Origin: Oikopleura dioica
Taxonomy: Eukaryota; Chordata; Appendicularia; Copelata; Oikopleuridae
Direction of reading: 5' to 3'
Assembly: GCA_907165135.1 (NCBI GenBank)
Contig: OU015568.1
Coordinates: 5,588,501-5,652,500 of the forward strand
Length of the DNA: 64,000 bases
Below are positions 17,837 through 29,563 of the stretch, one piece after another. The position numbers were made by a program, and so were the translations under genes. Every line of letters starts with the position of its first letter. Positions within the stretch are counted from its first letter, which is position 1. The notes below the pieces were generated by a model, which saw only the letters and a program-made list of their open reading frames with translations, was not told where the DNA came from and did no database searches.

Positions 17837-19589
17837 TCAAACGCGTTGAACATCGTTTTCTATTGAAAAATTGTCAGTTTTGAAGCTCATTTGATGATAA
17901 ACCTGTTTTTCAAGCAATTTATCAGCTGCTTCTTTTCCCTCTCCTTCCTCTACTTGCAATTTGTTCGCGCCCATCAGCTACAAGACTTTTATCAGCCGTT
18001 TTTACGTAAAAGAAGGTACCTTTTGGAACTTGGAAGTTGTTTTATTGTCGCCAACAGACATGCTCGCCCAGAGCTTCTGCTGCTCGGTCACTTTTCCTGC
18101 TTCTGTTTCTTTGTTCTTTCTAGGATCGACAAATGCCCCCGAAATCCGGATCGGGTTTTCGTCGGGTTTTCTTGAAGTCGGAATTTTCCGATCGGGTTTT
18201 TGTCGGGTTTTCGTCGGGTTTTTGTCGGGTTTTTATCGGGTTTTTGTAGGATATTTTTCGGGTTTTTGTCGGGTATTTTTCGGATTTTTATCGGGTTTTA
18301 ATCGGGTTTTCATCGGGTTCTCGTTGGGTTTTCGCGACACTGAAGTTGAATCAAATATAATGAATCCAAATAGGCGAAAATAGACATAATTTTTGGCTAA
18401 CAGTATTCTGGGAGCTGTCTGTGAAGAAACTAATGAGTAGATCCGAAGAGAAACCCGACGAAAAACCCTACAAAAATCCGAAAAATGACCCTACAAAAAC
18501 CCGATTTTATAGGGTCGTCACAATTTCACCGTCGGGTTTTTGTAGGGTAGGCAGAATCCAACAAAAACCCGACAAAAACGTCGGTTTTCGATCGGGTGTC
18601 GGGTGGGACTTGTCGATCCTAGGTTCTTTCCTCCCCAAAGCAGCTTTCTTTTCGCTAAGAAAAGGGATTAATCGTCTCCAACGGGAGAAAGAGGCTTTTA
18701 CCTTGAGCTTCAAGGAATTTTGATTGTTCTGCTGGTCGAGCTAGATATTCAGGAACCTAAAAAAGCTATCAAAAACTGATTTCCGGCGATCCTGTGCAGA
18801 AAACCTGACTCAGAGTCTGAAAGATCACTTATGAAAAGCCGCGTAGCGGCTTATTTAAAATGAAGCCGCAAAGCGCCTTTTCATTAAAGATCTTAAAGAT
18901 CCTAAGTAAAGGACTTCCGACCCTGACTCAGGTTTTTACGCAGGTTGCCGAGCCCGAGGCACAAAAACATACCGCGATTCCTGTTTCTTTGGATTTTTCC
19001 TGAACTTCTCGTTCCAAACTAGCTCTGCTTTTCCTCGGTGATCTGGAACTTCTCCTCCTTCGATCCCTCGAGCGACTTCTGCTTCTTCTTCGATCCCGAC
19101 TTCTCGATCGCTTCTTGTGATCTCGTTTTCGATCTCTGTCTCTTGATCCTCTTCTTCGGTCTCTATCTCTTGAACGACTTCTTCTTCGATCTCTAGAAAG
19201 AAAGCGAATAAGAAGAAAGCGGCGTAATGTAACTTACCTGGACCGGGATCTTTTTCTTGAGGACTTGTGACTTCGCGTCCGTTCTCGTTCTAGATCGGTA
19301 TTTTCAAAAATCCGATTGTATCTCATTTTCATTACAGTAGTACTTCAATATAAATATCAATAAAATGAAGGACAATTTTTATAAAAAGATATGGAAATAT
19401 TATGAATTTAGGTTTTTTCTTACCTTTTTGTCTTTCGTCCTTCTTTTCTTTCAATCTTTCTCGGTCTCGCTCTGACGATCTTTCCCTGTAAGACCTGCTG
19501 AATTGCTTCTCCAGCTCGTCATCGACATCGACTTTTTCAGGACTTGCTTCTCCGTCTTTTCTTTTGTACTGTTTCGGCAATTTTCCCAT
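17837..19589 (-). CDS. RSRC2-like arginine/serine-rich protein with SMAP domain
   Basis: Minus-strand exons: 19589-19424 (MGKLPKQYKRKDGEASPEK), 19289-19238, 19192-18973 (RS-rich: RDRRRSRSRDRDRRRGSRDR), 18756-18702 (VPEYLARPAEQSKFLEAQ), an exon split by a MITE (18654-18623 plus 18112-18020; AKRKLLWGGKNKE..QQKLWASM) and 17977-17837 (LMGANKLQVEEGEG). Total 252 residues if the MITE is removed. The KRKLLWG and KFQK-LMG motifs and the RS region match the SMAP domain of RSRC2-type nuclear proteins, probably linked to splicing. Introns carry a CCTGAGTCAGG MITE. The exonic MITE must be removed from RNA, or this allele lacks a functional SMAP domain. Confidence 0.82.
18121..18622. mobile_element. Fold-back MITE of TCGGGTTTT units inside an RSRC2-like exon
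   Basis: Ends TAGGATCGACAA and TTGTCGATCCTAG. GTTCTTTC is repeated at 18113-18120 and 18623-18630. The left half is tandem TCGGGTTTT(T/C)G, the right half its complement AAAACCCGAC, giving a long hairpin. Removing the element with one flank copy joins KRKLLWGGKNKETEAG in frame. Confidence 0.87.
18800..18957. mobile_element. CCTGAGTCAGG-family MITE in RSRC2-like intron
   Basis: GTGCAGAAAACCTGACTCAG at the left, CCCTGACTCAGGTTTTTACG and GGTTGCCGAGCCC at the right, with an AAGCCGCGTAGCGGCTT hairpin within. Confidence 0.75.
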
Positions 19590-20340
19590 TTTCCGAAATC
19601 AAAATCTAAAATCCAAAAAAATCAACCTAAAAAAATTGATAAAAACAAAACTTAATTCATTAAAAATTCTCATTATGAATTTCAAAGTGACAGTAAATCG
19701 TACAGTAGTTCATTTTTTCATTTCTCTTTATTCCATTACTCCAAGAAAAAAAATTCTCTCACTCTTCGCGCCCGGCCAATCAGCGCGTGTCATTTCTTTG
19801 TCTTCGAAAAACTGCTCTCTAGCGCCCCTGGAAACGATTTTCCACCTGATTTTTCCTCGACATAAAACTGATCCTTCACCTGACCTGATGGTGCAAAAAA
19901 AGGGTTGAAAATACTTGAATAAGATAAGAATATTAATAAAACAATCATCGCATATTTATTTTTGAGCTGGAAGAAAAGATAAAGAAATAATTTTTCATCG
20001 ACCGAGGTCGCCCTCGAGCACAATCGTGATTGCTCACAAAAATCACTCGAGAATTGTTCGTAACAGCCTATCAGCCAATAAACAATTAGCTTCATACAGC
20101 TGTCTGTCAGTTTTAAAACCAGCACTTTCCGGAAAACAGTGCCAGTTTGTTTTTTTGCTACAGTAAGATAATTTTGTACAGTAACAAAAAAAAAGAGGAA
20201 GAATTGAGAATTTGTGTAGTGAATGGTGATGTGATTCTTAGTGCGTTCTTGGTAGCGCTAGAATCTTTTTGTGGTAGTGTTTTTGTTGTGCAAATACGAA
20301 GGTTTCTGTATCAGGGGAGAGAGAATCGAATGAATGGTCA
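19590..20340. other. Intergenic, AT-rich
   Basis: No gene seen. It holds the shared upstream region of the RSRC2-like gene and the 3' flank of the secreted protein gene (minus strand). Confidence 0.4.
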
Positions 20341-21618
20341 TTAGACAACAGCGATGATGGTGGTCTTGTCTCCAGCAGGAGCGGCAGCAACGCTGTTCTG
20401 AATAGCGACAAGATCAGACGCCCACCAAGCTCGCGTGGCTCCCAAAACGCCCCAGTACGCCATTCGTCGCTGCTCTTGTCCTTGAGCAGAGGCGGTGATG
20501 GCTGCTGGATATGTTTTGCCAGTGTTTCCACCATCGGCTCCAGAGGCAAAGTACAAGTTCCAAACAGTATCAGCAGCATTTCCGGGGATGGAAGTAGCTC
20601 CTGCGTGGCCGCTTTCGACGATCGCACCGGTTGGAATTCCGAAACCAACGGTGCTGGCACCTCCGGTGTAGCCGTAGAGGGGATGAGCCGTGTTCCTGGA
20701 ATGATGGTAAATTTTGTTCAGAAAGAAGGGTCTACTCACGTAAGGAAGTTGTTGGCGATGGTGGCTTGATCGTATCGAATCAATCGATTTCCAAAGAACG
20801 CGGCGTTATTAGCATCGGTGGCTCCAGAATCAAAGGTGTTGGTGCCCGCATCGGCGAACTGAGAATCGTGTCCCATGAAGCACATGCCATCAGATACCCC
20901 AGTGTTTTCGTTGAATTCGCACTGCTTGAAGCACTGGCGGCAGGTGGACTGGCCTCGTGGGGAGCGAATGCTCGGCCGTTGCTCGATGTAATGAGGTCGG
21001 CACTGGTCGGTGTGGTACTGACCGCCGAGGAAGTTTTGCTGCTGGAGGTCGTGGCAGGCTTGGGAGTTCTTGCAGCCGGTGCAGAGCTGGTTGACTTGCT
21101 GGTTGACCTCTCTCAGTTCAATAAAACACATGGAGGCTTCACCTTCGCAATATTGGAACTGCCCAAGCGCTGCGCATTCAGCCATGGTCATCTGATCGCA
21201 CTTGAAACAACCCGTCTTCTGGTACGTGGTGCTAGTCGTCGTCGACGGGGTCGTTTGAGTCGTGGTGGCTTGGACCACTCCGAAATATCTCTCCCCAGTG
21301 AGCTCAGCTGCGGCCGCTGAAGCAGCTAAAGCCGAGTCAAGGGCAGCTTCTCCGAGTTGGTCATCCGTTGCTGAATCTGCCACAGACTCCGCGAACATGT
21401 CAGGGGTTAGTCCATAATCGCCGAGGTCGATGCCTTCGAGGCCTTCGAGGAGATCGGCAAGGTCAAGGTCCTGAAAAATATTGTTGAAGAGAGGAAAAAG
21501 TCAACTTTATCTCGATTCGGAAAATAAGGGTATCACTTTGTTAATTTTGATCTCTCTAACAGTGACAAACCTGAGCGCGGACAGTGGAAGAAAGAGCAAG
21601 AACGGCGGAGAGCTTCAT
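20341..21618 (-). CDS. Cysteine-rich secreted protein (appendicularian extracellular type)
   Basis: Minus-strand exons 21618-21571 (signal peptide MKLSAVLALSSTVRAQ), 21470-20740 and 20695-20341, phase-consistent, 377 residues. After an acidic leader (DLDLADLLEGLEGIDLGD) and a Thr-rich linker comes a cysteine-rich domain (GCFKCDQMTMAECAALGQ, CTGCKNSQACHDL, STCRQCFKQC). A Gly/Ala-rich C-terminal region follows (GYTGGASTVGFG, WNLYFASGADGG), ending TTIIAVV. It resembles secreted matrix proteins of tunicates; an assignment to the larvacean house (oikosin-like) is only a guess. TATA box at 21683-21689. Codon use is GC-richer than its neighbours. Confidence 0.8.
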
Positions 21619-21682
21619 ATTTGGAGACTTATACTTGATATTCAAGCAAAGTAGGACTGATTTCCTGACCGTCCGATTTCAT

Positions 21683-21689
21683 TTTATAC
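21683..21689 (-). promoter_or_regulatory. TATA box of the cysteine-rich secreted protein
   Basis: On the minus strand GGTATAAAATG lies about 65 nt upstream of the ATG at 21618. Confidence 0.5.
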
Positions 21690-22082
21690 CTTTGCTTCTG
21701 GCCGCAGCGCTATTTTGCCCGGCCCGATTATATTTTCAATTTCGCGTTTTTCGCGAGCCCGCGAGTTGTTTTTACTCGTGGTTGGGTTGATGCGAAGAAA
21801 AGGGAAAGGGTTGACATGATATTTTTGAAAGTTTTTTTGTTCAAGCTTTTTTCAATCATCGAAAATCTTGGAAATCATAAATCTGATAGGATTGGCTTCA
21901 TCTACTAGTAGTACTCGAAGCCGTGCAATTTCAATTCACGGTACACTTTTGATCCTCAGAAGGTCATTTGCTTGAAGAAGGAGATGATATTTACGTGAAC
22001 GGATTGACCTACTATGCGCTGGTGTATAAGCAGCGGGGAGGAGTCACGTTTCTTTAGACTTTTTTTTGGAAGAGTTGTAGGG

Positions 22083-23046
22083 ATGAAGGTACGTCTGTTT
22101 TCAGGTTCTTTTTATGAGAAAATTTGAGTTATGAAGGGTCTTTTTTCAGTGGAAACTAGCATTCCTGACTCTTGGAATCGAGGCGAGGCGCCATGAAAAG
22201 GGCGAAAGATGGGCCCTAAAGCAGCAGAGAATTCAGCTCAAATACGAAGCCAATGTCAATCACAACATCGACTCTGGTAGGAAAGGACATCAAAGACAGA
22301 AAAAATGAAATTTTAGGCGATCTTGCTGCTCGATCAGCACAGTCAGTTCAATTGATCTCTGGCGGCTGGACCCCATGTGATTCTAGCGGTGCTGTTTCAA
22401 AACAGCCTGGAAAGAAAAAGAGCAAATTCCACGCTTGTGTGGAAAAAGAAGGCTTCGAAGAAGATGTTCTCAAATGCGTCAATTGGAAAAAAGGCAGGAG
22501 CTCGATTTCGGTCATTTTTAAACGATTTAAGGGGGTGGAGAGGAAAGGTCTGCTGACGAAGCCTGCAAAAACGCTTGCCGAGATGTGATCTCTGTTGCTG
22601 CCAAAAATGGCCTCATCAAAGCCGTCGACAAATGCACTGATTCTGTCGATTTTGTCAAGAAACTCAAGCACAAGAAGCCTGAAACTATCGCTACCAACGG
22701 TATTTCCCCTCATTTTCTCTACGAAATTGACTGATTTCAAGGTGTTTTGATGTTCGATGACGATTTCGCCAACGATTCTAGCCCAAGACAGACGACTGCC
22801 TTGACCGATTCTGGCAAATCAAAGTCCCCGGTTAACCGAGGCCCAGGACGGCCTCAGTCAGAGTCGAAGGGAACCATGAGCTTTGGAGATCTTCCCGACG
22901 AGCTCCTGCTTTTCTCTGACGACATGGAGGACTTTGGAGAGCCGGAATTGATGCCAGAGAGAATGATAAGTCCCCAGTTTGAAGCGCCCAAGAAATCTGG
23001 AAAACGAAACAAACGAAAGAAGGGCAAAAAGGGGCGATCTGGCTGA
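22083..23046 (+). CDS. Secreted cysteine-containing protein with basic C-terminal tail
   Basis: Micro-exon 22083-22088 (ATG AAG), then 22150-22276, 22317 to about 22512, about 22545-22699 and 22742-23046 (stop). The start reads MKWKLAFLTLGIEARRHEKG, a possible short signal peptide. A middle domain has paired cysteines (WTPCDSSG, FHACVEKEGF, DVLKCVNWKKG, DEACKNACRDV, VDKCTDSV). The last exon is acidic (FGDLPDELLLFSDDMEDFGE), then very basic (KSGKRNKRKKGKKGRSG). One intron of about 32 nt is needed to keep frame around 22513-22544. TATAAG at 22024 may be the core promoter. Family not recognised. Confidence 0.65.
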
Positions 23047-23458
23047 AAAGAAGACCATCTCCAAAAAGAGATCTTTTTCATTAAGGGGATACCCGCCGAT
23101 TTTTTCAAAACTGTCATTTTTGTGTCCAAAGAAACGTTGTTTTATTAAAATGATTTTTGATAAAACTGATTTGAAAAAATGCCGGGTATGACCTTTAATT
23201 TGAAATAAATCAGAAACAAGTTCATTTCTTTTTTATTTCCTTCAATCATTCAATTTTTGAGATATGTTCAGTAGTGAGACACTGACTGTATTTCACACTT
23301 TTGATTGTTTTATTTTCTTTTTGTCGCTTTTTTGAACAAGTTTTGGTGTTTTTTATAGTCAGTGAATTTTTCCAAAGCGCAGGGCAATCAAAAAAAGTCG
23401 TAATTTGGTTCTTGATTTTTGAATCTTTCCGAGAAAAAGACGATCTCATAATTCAAAG

Positions 23459-23899
23459 ATGCGATTTTTTCTGATTTTTATCTTTCTATCGACCAGATTT
23501 GCTCTTCCAGGAAGAAAGATTGAGGACACTCCGCGGATTTCTGAGCTTTATGGACGATTCTATGGAAGGAATGTTCGCCTGGGAGAGCAGATTACGATTG
23601 GCAGAGAACTTGCGAACTCAATTCTGAGCATGAAAACCGATCTTGGATTGGCAAGCACGCACGTATCGGAAGAATTTGCTTATGATTTGGAAGAATTTGA
23701 CGTAAGAACCTGTCAAAAAGCACTGTTTATCGAAATTTAGGGTGGCGAGTATCATGAAGATCTTGAATCGCCCGTGGAATCTATTCCTGCAATTGTCGAA
23801 GATTTGATGAAGAAATTCAAGGAGAAAGCGAAGTTCGATAAGTCGAAATTGCCAAAAATGACCTCGTTTCTTCCGCATCGCTTTGGATACTTTCATTGA
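23459..23899 (+). CDS. Small secreted protein, unknown
   Basis: Exons 23459-23701 and 23741-23899 give 133 residues. Signal peptide MRFFLIFIFLSTRFALPG. Then an Arg/Gly/Tyr-rich stretch (ISELYGRFYGRNVRLGEQ) and a charged helical tail (DLMKKFKEKAKFDKSKLPK). No cysteines in the mature part. The YGRFYGR stretch could be processed like a peptide precursor, but there is no repeated unit, so this is weak. Intergenic gaps on both sides are AT-rich without features. Confidence 0.65.
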
Positions 23900-24226
23900 C
23901 CGTTTTATGTTAAAATAAACGGACTTTCCGAATGAGACTTTCACGCATAGTTGTCACTTAGTTGCTTCAAACGACCATCTTTACAAGAAGAAAAATAAGC
24001 ATATTCCATTTGAAATGGACCATTTCAAATCAGCATGGCAAGAGAATACTTTGAGAATTCTTACAGTGAAAAACATGAAAGTTTTTTCAAAAACAACATC
24101 AATAATGTGAAAACAACAAGGTTAACTGCCCTCACTGTTACCCAAGTAAATCAATAAAATCATTTAAGAAGGCCCTCGATTCCAATTCCTGAAGAGAGAA
24201 ACAAAAAGAGACCTGAATATTCGAAG

Positions 24227-25048
24227 ATGTGCAAGTTTTTTGTAGCTGGAGTTATAGTCGTGCTGATGATCATTATTCCAACAGCAGTCATTGCCGGGAA
24301 TACAACGACTAAAGTCTTTACTACTTCGGCAAAACTTTCGACGACAGCTCCGAAGACGACGATAAGGACCACTTTAACAACAAAAACAACTTCAAGGACG
24401 ACAACTTCTACGACAACAATGACAACCACCACCACGACAACAACGACAACTACTACAACAACCACAACTACTACTACAAGTACAACAACCACAACGACAA
24501 CAATCACGACTTCAACAACAACTCCGACTACGACTCCGACAACTACTACGACTTTTCCACTCACAACAACTGCTCCTTGCACAATCTACCAACCCGTCAA
24601 GCCATATTTTTACAGCTGCGAAGGAATTCGAGCTGATGGAGGTAATCTTATCATTTCTCAACTTTCAATTACTTATTTAATCTTTCAAGTTCAATGCGAC
24701 ATTTTGCACCGGGTGAAAGTCATCTCGGCTTACTTCGGCAACTGGCCAGTCTACAGCGACCAAACTTGTCCAAACTGCGGCCAAGCTCCTGGCTTTTGCG
24801 ACCGAAAATGCTGCCAAATCGACTTGACCGAATACGCAAGAAAGGAGTGCAACGGAAATCGAAAGTGTACATTCACGGGTGACTCAACAATCGCGGGAGA
24901 TCCTTGCCCTGGAATCAAGAAGTTTACTTTTGTCAGTTACAAATGTGTGCCTTTTAAAAAGCCATCATCCGGCGGAAGAAAAAACTCGCTTGATGTTTTT
25001 ACTTTGCTTTGCTTCCTTTTTCTGTTTCAATCTCCCGGTTTAACTTAG
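24227..25048 (+). CDS. Mucin-like SUEL (galactose-binding) lectin, probably GPI-anchored
   Basis: Exons 24227-24641 and 24690-25048 give 257 residues. A signal peptide (MCKFFVAGVIVVLMIIIP) is followed by about 85 residues that are nearly all threonine, encoded by an (ACN)n microsatellite, an expected mucin-type O-glycosylation region. The C-terminal domain shows the SUEL pattern: YFYSCEGI, VKVISAYFGN, CPNCGQAPGFCDRKCCQIDL, CNGNRKCTFTGD, GDPCPGIKKFTFVSYKC. The end is a hydrophilic linker plus hydrophobic tail (LDVFTLLCFLFLFQS) without a cytoplasmic tail, as in GPI signals. Likely a cell-surface carbohydrate-binding protein. Confidence 0.85.
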   Translation: MCKFFVAGVIVVLMIIIPTAVIAGNTTTKVFTTSAKLSTTAPKTTIRTTLTTKTTSRTTTSTTTMTTTTTTTTTTTTTTTTTTTSTTTTTTTITTSTTTPTTTPTTTTTFPLTTTAPCTIYQPVKPYFYSCEGIRADGGNLIISQLSITYLIFQVQCDILHRVKVISAYFGNWPVYSDQTCPNCGQAPGFCDRKCCQIDLTEYARKECNGNRKCTFTGDSTIAGDPCPGIKKFTFVSYKCVPFKKPSSGGRKNSLDVFTLLCFLFLFQSPGLT

Positions 25049-26894
25049 TCTCCCCAGATAAAACAGAAACCCTGGATGTCTTTTGAAATTTTTATTTTAT
25101 TTTGCAAACATTTAAAAAAGTGAGGTTGAGACTATTTCAGATTTAAAAGCATAAACAGCATTTTTAAATTTATTTCAGAGATAAAATTGGGAATTCTCGT
25201 GCCAATCTCTTGGGCTTCAGGAGTTTTTCAAGTAGACTCATTTTTTCTAATACAGGGAAAAAAATCATACAGTTCCTTTTTATCCCTCAAAAAACCATCA
25301 GTGCATTCAATTGTAAAATTTCAAAGCATGAAATCAACTTCAAAATAAACAAAGAAGACGGCTTCAGTAGAATTTATAATCGACAAAAAATCTGATTCAG
25401 GTTTTCTGCAAAGCTTGCCAAGCTCAGGGACCAAGAGCCTTCGCTATCTATATCATTGATCTTATCAAAAATCTCTTCTTTTATTCATGGTACTCTTCCT
25501 TGTTTTCAATATTAAATATGACGAGAGAAATAGCCTAAAACATAAGTTAAATATTTGACACGTATTTTCTAGGGACTTTTCTCGTTAATTTTCACGATTG
25601 ATTAAATAATCGCCTTGGAAAGAGTTCCCGTAAAATCAATTATACTTTACTTACACAAGCTTCCTGCCCACCTGGCGCTCGATATATTTTTCCTTCCAGC
25701 GCGATAATTTTTACGAGAAGCAAATTCAGCACTTTTCGCCTCAAAAAACCACGTAATGAGGGGACACCTTTATTTAGACCTTAAATTTTTTGACTAAGTG
25801 GGCGATCTATTCTCCTCGTGCGGCGAAATTCTTCTACCGATATGCGGCATTTCAAACAATTTAGAATTCCGACAGCTCATTTTTGGCAAAAAGACTATGA
25901 GCAACAAAATCACTCGTTTTTTAGAAAATATGTGTAAAGAGTTCTTTCTTCTTTTTCCATTTTTGGTCAAGTTTGTATATTTGTCTGTTCGAAAAGATAC
26001 TTCCTGAGCTTTAAGCTTATCCCTGCTTAGAAATTTCAGCGCTCGAAAAAAGGTCGCGGCAGTCGTTTTGTTTTCTGTTTTTGAAATTGTTCTAAATCCC
26101 GCCGATGAAACGTGGTTTGCAGCGTGCTTGCATCGCTGCTGCTGATAACTTTGTACGTAAACCGGAAATCTTCAAGAGACCGAGATGTTGGGATAGACAA
26201 AGATCGCGACATATTCTATTAACAGGGAAAATAAGAAAGAAGGAAGAAAAATAAGAAATTCGAGACGATAAATTACGGTGTTTTTCCCTTCTGTGTTTAT
26301 AACAAAAACGGCAATTACAATTTTATTGATGTCGAATTTTAAACAAAAAACAGAAATAATTATCGCTTGAAATTATTTTTTCGCGAAAATTACTCGCCTT
26401 CACGGAGCTCATGTTTTTTATCTACCGCGGGATCTGAAATATTTAATTCAACGTTTTTTTATCGCTTGTTCATTCTCATTTGCATTTTCTGTTTTCCAGT
26501 AATAAAAGGAAGAGAACGTTATAATTCTTGTTAAAAGGGGGATTTCAGCGGTCCGGTGAAAAAGTTATCAAATCGAGTTCAAATCAGGTGAACCGCAGCT
26601 GACCTCGAATTAGTGCTTGATTCCTGGAGCAGGTTTTTTAAAGGCACAGTTTTCACTCGGTATAAAAATGCTAAGGATGTCACTATGATAAATGTCGAAA
26701 AAAGATGAGCTGAAAATTTCTTGCCAAATTTCTCGAAAATTGCCAAAATTTATGAAAATGGATTTTGATTGGACAGAAGGCCAAATTAAGCAATCTTATT
26801 GGCTAGCGAAAAAATGCGCTTCCTGGCTTGTATCTTCTTTCTTTTGGTTTGTGCTCTAGAATTGGCATTTTGGTCAAAGTTGAGCTCAGCAGCC

Positions 26895-27112
26895 AGTGTC
26901 CAAAACCTGAGTCAGGGTTCGAAAGAGGTTGGAACTGCTTGTTCTGGCCCTGAGTCAGGTTTTTCACACAAGTTTCTGAGCCCAGCCTACACCAAAATGC
27001 CAATTTTATCGCATTTTAATAATTTTAAAAACCTGAGTCAGGGTCTGAAAAGAGCTTGAAATCGCTTTTTCATGCCCTGACTCAGGTTTAAGACATTAAT
27101 TTCTGAGGTCAG
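26895..27112. mobile_element. Cluster of CCTGAGTCAGG-family MITE remnants
   Basis: AAAACCTGAGTCAGGGTTCG, CCCTGAGTCAGGTTTTTCAC with AAGTTTCTGAGCCC, then AACCTGAGTCAGGGTCTG and CCCTGACTCAGGTTTAAG. Two nested or adjacent copies. Confidence 0.65.
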
Positions 27113-27704
27113 GATGTAGGTTCGTGGAAATTATTTTCTCATAAAAATCGCAGTGATTCGAAATTGCGTGCTTATATGCATCTAAACAGGCGTAGATTAA
27201 TGGTTCGCCGGATCCAGCTGCGAAAAAAGATTCGCCGCGCGAACGAGGGTTAATTTTGTTGGCGAAATATATCCAACGTGGGTCCAAAAAAGTCCTTTTT
27301 CATCACTTTTTTGCGATTTCTAGCGGTCCAAAGATGGCTTTAGAAAGATTCGTCTGAACATCAATTATCTCATTCTGGCATATTTTTAATTGGCCCGATA
27401 ATCGTCGGTTCTTGAGTGAATTTTTGAATTTTGGAGTTTTGGAATGATTTAATAAGCGGCCAGCGGCGTGACGCGCGCGAGACAAGCAGATGATCTCGTT
27501 AATTTCCGTTTGGTTGGATAGCAGTCTTCACGATGTTTGCACAAAGACGCGCTCTTTTTTGGACGCCGTCTTTCTTATTTGATTGCTGGTCCATGGAGAA
27601 TGCATTTTTCGGGGAGAGGGTCTAATGAAAATGAATATTTCTAATTTGATTTTCAAATAGGGCTTTTTATAAGAATCATGGCGTATTTTCGTGATGGTGT
27701 CTAA

Positions 27705-27910
27705 AACTGACAAAAAATCGACAAATTTTGCGTGGGCGGCTACTCGCCTTCTGATTGGCCGGTGCGCCGAATCCAGGCTTCTGATTGGTTGAAGACATGT
27801 CTAGAAGCGACAAAAAAAAATTGATTTTCGGATTCGGCGCACCGGCCAATCAGCAGCCGAGTAGCCGCCCACACAAAATTTGTCGAAATTTTTTGTCCGT
27901 TCCAGACACG
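27705..27910. mobile_element. GAACCGACAAA-type fold-back MITE, rearranged
   Basis: GCGTGGGCGGCTACTCG..TGATTGGCC on one side and GGCCAATCAGCAGCCGAGTA..CAAAATTTGTCGAAATTTTT on the other. Two half elements face each other around AACTGACAAAAAATCGACAA and AGCGACAAAAAAAAATTG. Confidence 0.6.
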
Positions 27911-29563
27911 TCCCCGTATATTTTTGCTTCTGAATTGAGCAAATTAAAAGTCCCTATTTTGGCAACAAGGCCAACTCTTCTGATAAATGCTCATCCCTCT
28001 TTTCGAGATAGTTTTCTAATCCCGAGTGTCATTATATTTCTGCCGGCCATTCTAAGGTCAGATTAGGCGCGCTCTAATAGAAGCAAGGTGTCAAAGTGCC
28101 CAGCTTCGAAACCACTTTCTCATTCTTCCTTTTTTTTATCTTCGGCTTTGATGACGCAAAGGACGGGCATTTCTTGCGGCGCGGCGAAATGCGCCAAAAT
28201 GAACCAATTTGTCTTGGTCGACGCGCGCGGCTGCGAAAAAATGCTCAAGAGAGTGGCTAATTATGAGTTTAGCTGCTGAAAATACGTGGATGGTGTCATT
28301 TATTACTCAAGAGAACTTACTGGCCCAGTAATAGTGGGTTTCCTCTTGATTTCATTAAATCAATCATTTTTCAAATTAACGACTCTCAAATTTCAACTCG
28401 TTATTATAACTGATTGCTTAACGCAGACTGCCTAAATATTGATAAATTCGCTTCTAGTCATCAAAAACCGACGGGCGCTCCATTTCAAGAAAAAAATACG
28501 CAACTGGAAACGCGCAAAAAATGACCCGTTCGCGAATATTAAAATCATCACCTCGGAGTTTTTTATTAAAAACGTTAATTTCGCGCGCTCACGAGACTTC
28601 CGAGTATAAATGCGTCTCCATAATTTTGGCCGATCCAGGAGGCTCCAAAAGTTCATAATTGCCGGGGCTTATGAGTTGGTTTTTCTGGTTTTACAAAGTG
28701 TTTGGAGCAGAGCGGTGTTCGAAAATGTCAAAAACAATTGTCATTTGTTTCTCTGCACGGCTGATTCGTAACAAATCGGCTTGACAAATTGTTAACTAGT
28801 GGCGTTTTATTTCGAAGGACGAAGATTTGCGGCCGGATTTTGAGGTTGATTAGCTGGAGTAATTTTGGGGGAGACGATGGTTTAGAATGGGAAAAGGGTT
28901 GAATTTTCAATTGCAAGTTTATTGGAAAAATATCATTTTCTAAAAAACGAACCCTAACTATAAATTTTTTTATTTTTGAAAGGATAATTCTCGCCTTCCC
29001 GCTCAATTGACGCGTTGTTTCGAAAATAATCGGTTTTGGTTGAAGGGTCTGAAGGATCACCGGATTTGGTTTTGACTTGCCGAGTTTAGAAAAGAAGCGC
29101 CTCTCTCTTGAAGGGGGGTGGTTTTTATCATTTTTGTCACCTGGCCCCTTCGCTTTTTTGAAGGATGGTTTTAGATTTTACCTAAGAAAAAAAATTAATG
29201 GCATTTTTCGATGAAGAAAATGCTTACTTGAAAATGCTCTGAATTCTGACTTTTGTCTTATACAAATAACGTCAGAGTAGATATACAAAAGCAGTGGACT
29301 CGTTTAGCTGGATCTGTCACAAAGACTCTTGTAGAAGCCGCTCTTATCAGAAGGCTTGACCGGTCGCGTGGTTCAGGAAACTGTCAGATTTTCGACCAAC
29401 ACGTGTGGCATCTTGTGGTCCGCTCAGTTACTATTTTCTGAAATTGAAGGCTTTGTTGGTTCTGTTTCTTTTCTTCTGTCAACTCGGAAGAAAGTCTTTG
29501 AACTTGAAGCCGTTTTATTTGTTCAAGGACTTCCTTCAAGGTTGAGACTGGCTTCATTAGAGA

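Larger units (their letters stand above)
25049..29563. other. Gene-poor 4.5-kb stretch with MITEs
   Basis: I see no convincing gene. Contents: a CCAAT-box MITE about 26755-26825, CCTGAGTCAGG-family copies about 26900-27110, and a GAACCGACAAA-type fold-back about 27705-27910 with CCAATCAGCAGCCGAGTAGC. The final 300 nt upstream of 29564 contain open stretches that may be 5' UTR of the Gla gene. Confidence 0.45.

Noticed and set aside
20631-21320. Plus-strand 229-codon open frame
   Set aside because: It is antisense to the cysteine-rich secreted protein, whose three exons, signal peptide and TATA box are coherent.
24160-24582. Minus-strand open frame of almost pure valine
   Set aside because: It is the antisense of the threonine repeat of the SUEL lectin gene, which has signal peptide, intron and domain support.
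28088-28279. Short open frame starting MSKCPASKPLSH
   Set aside because: No splice partner, signal or motif; composition is like the surrounding non-coding DNA.
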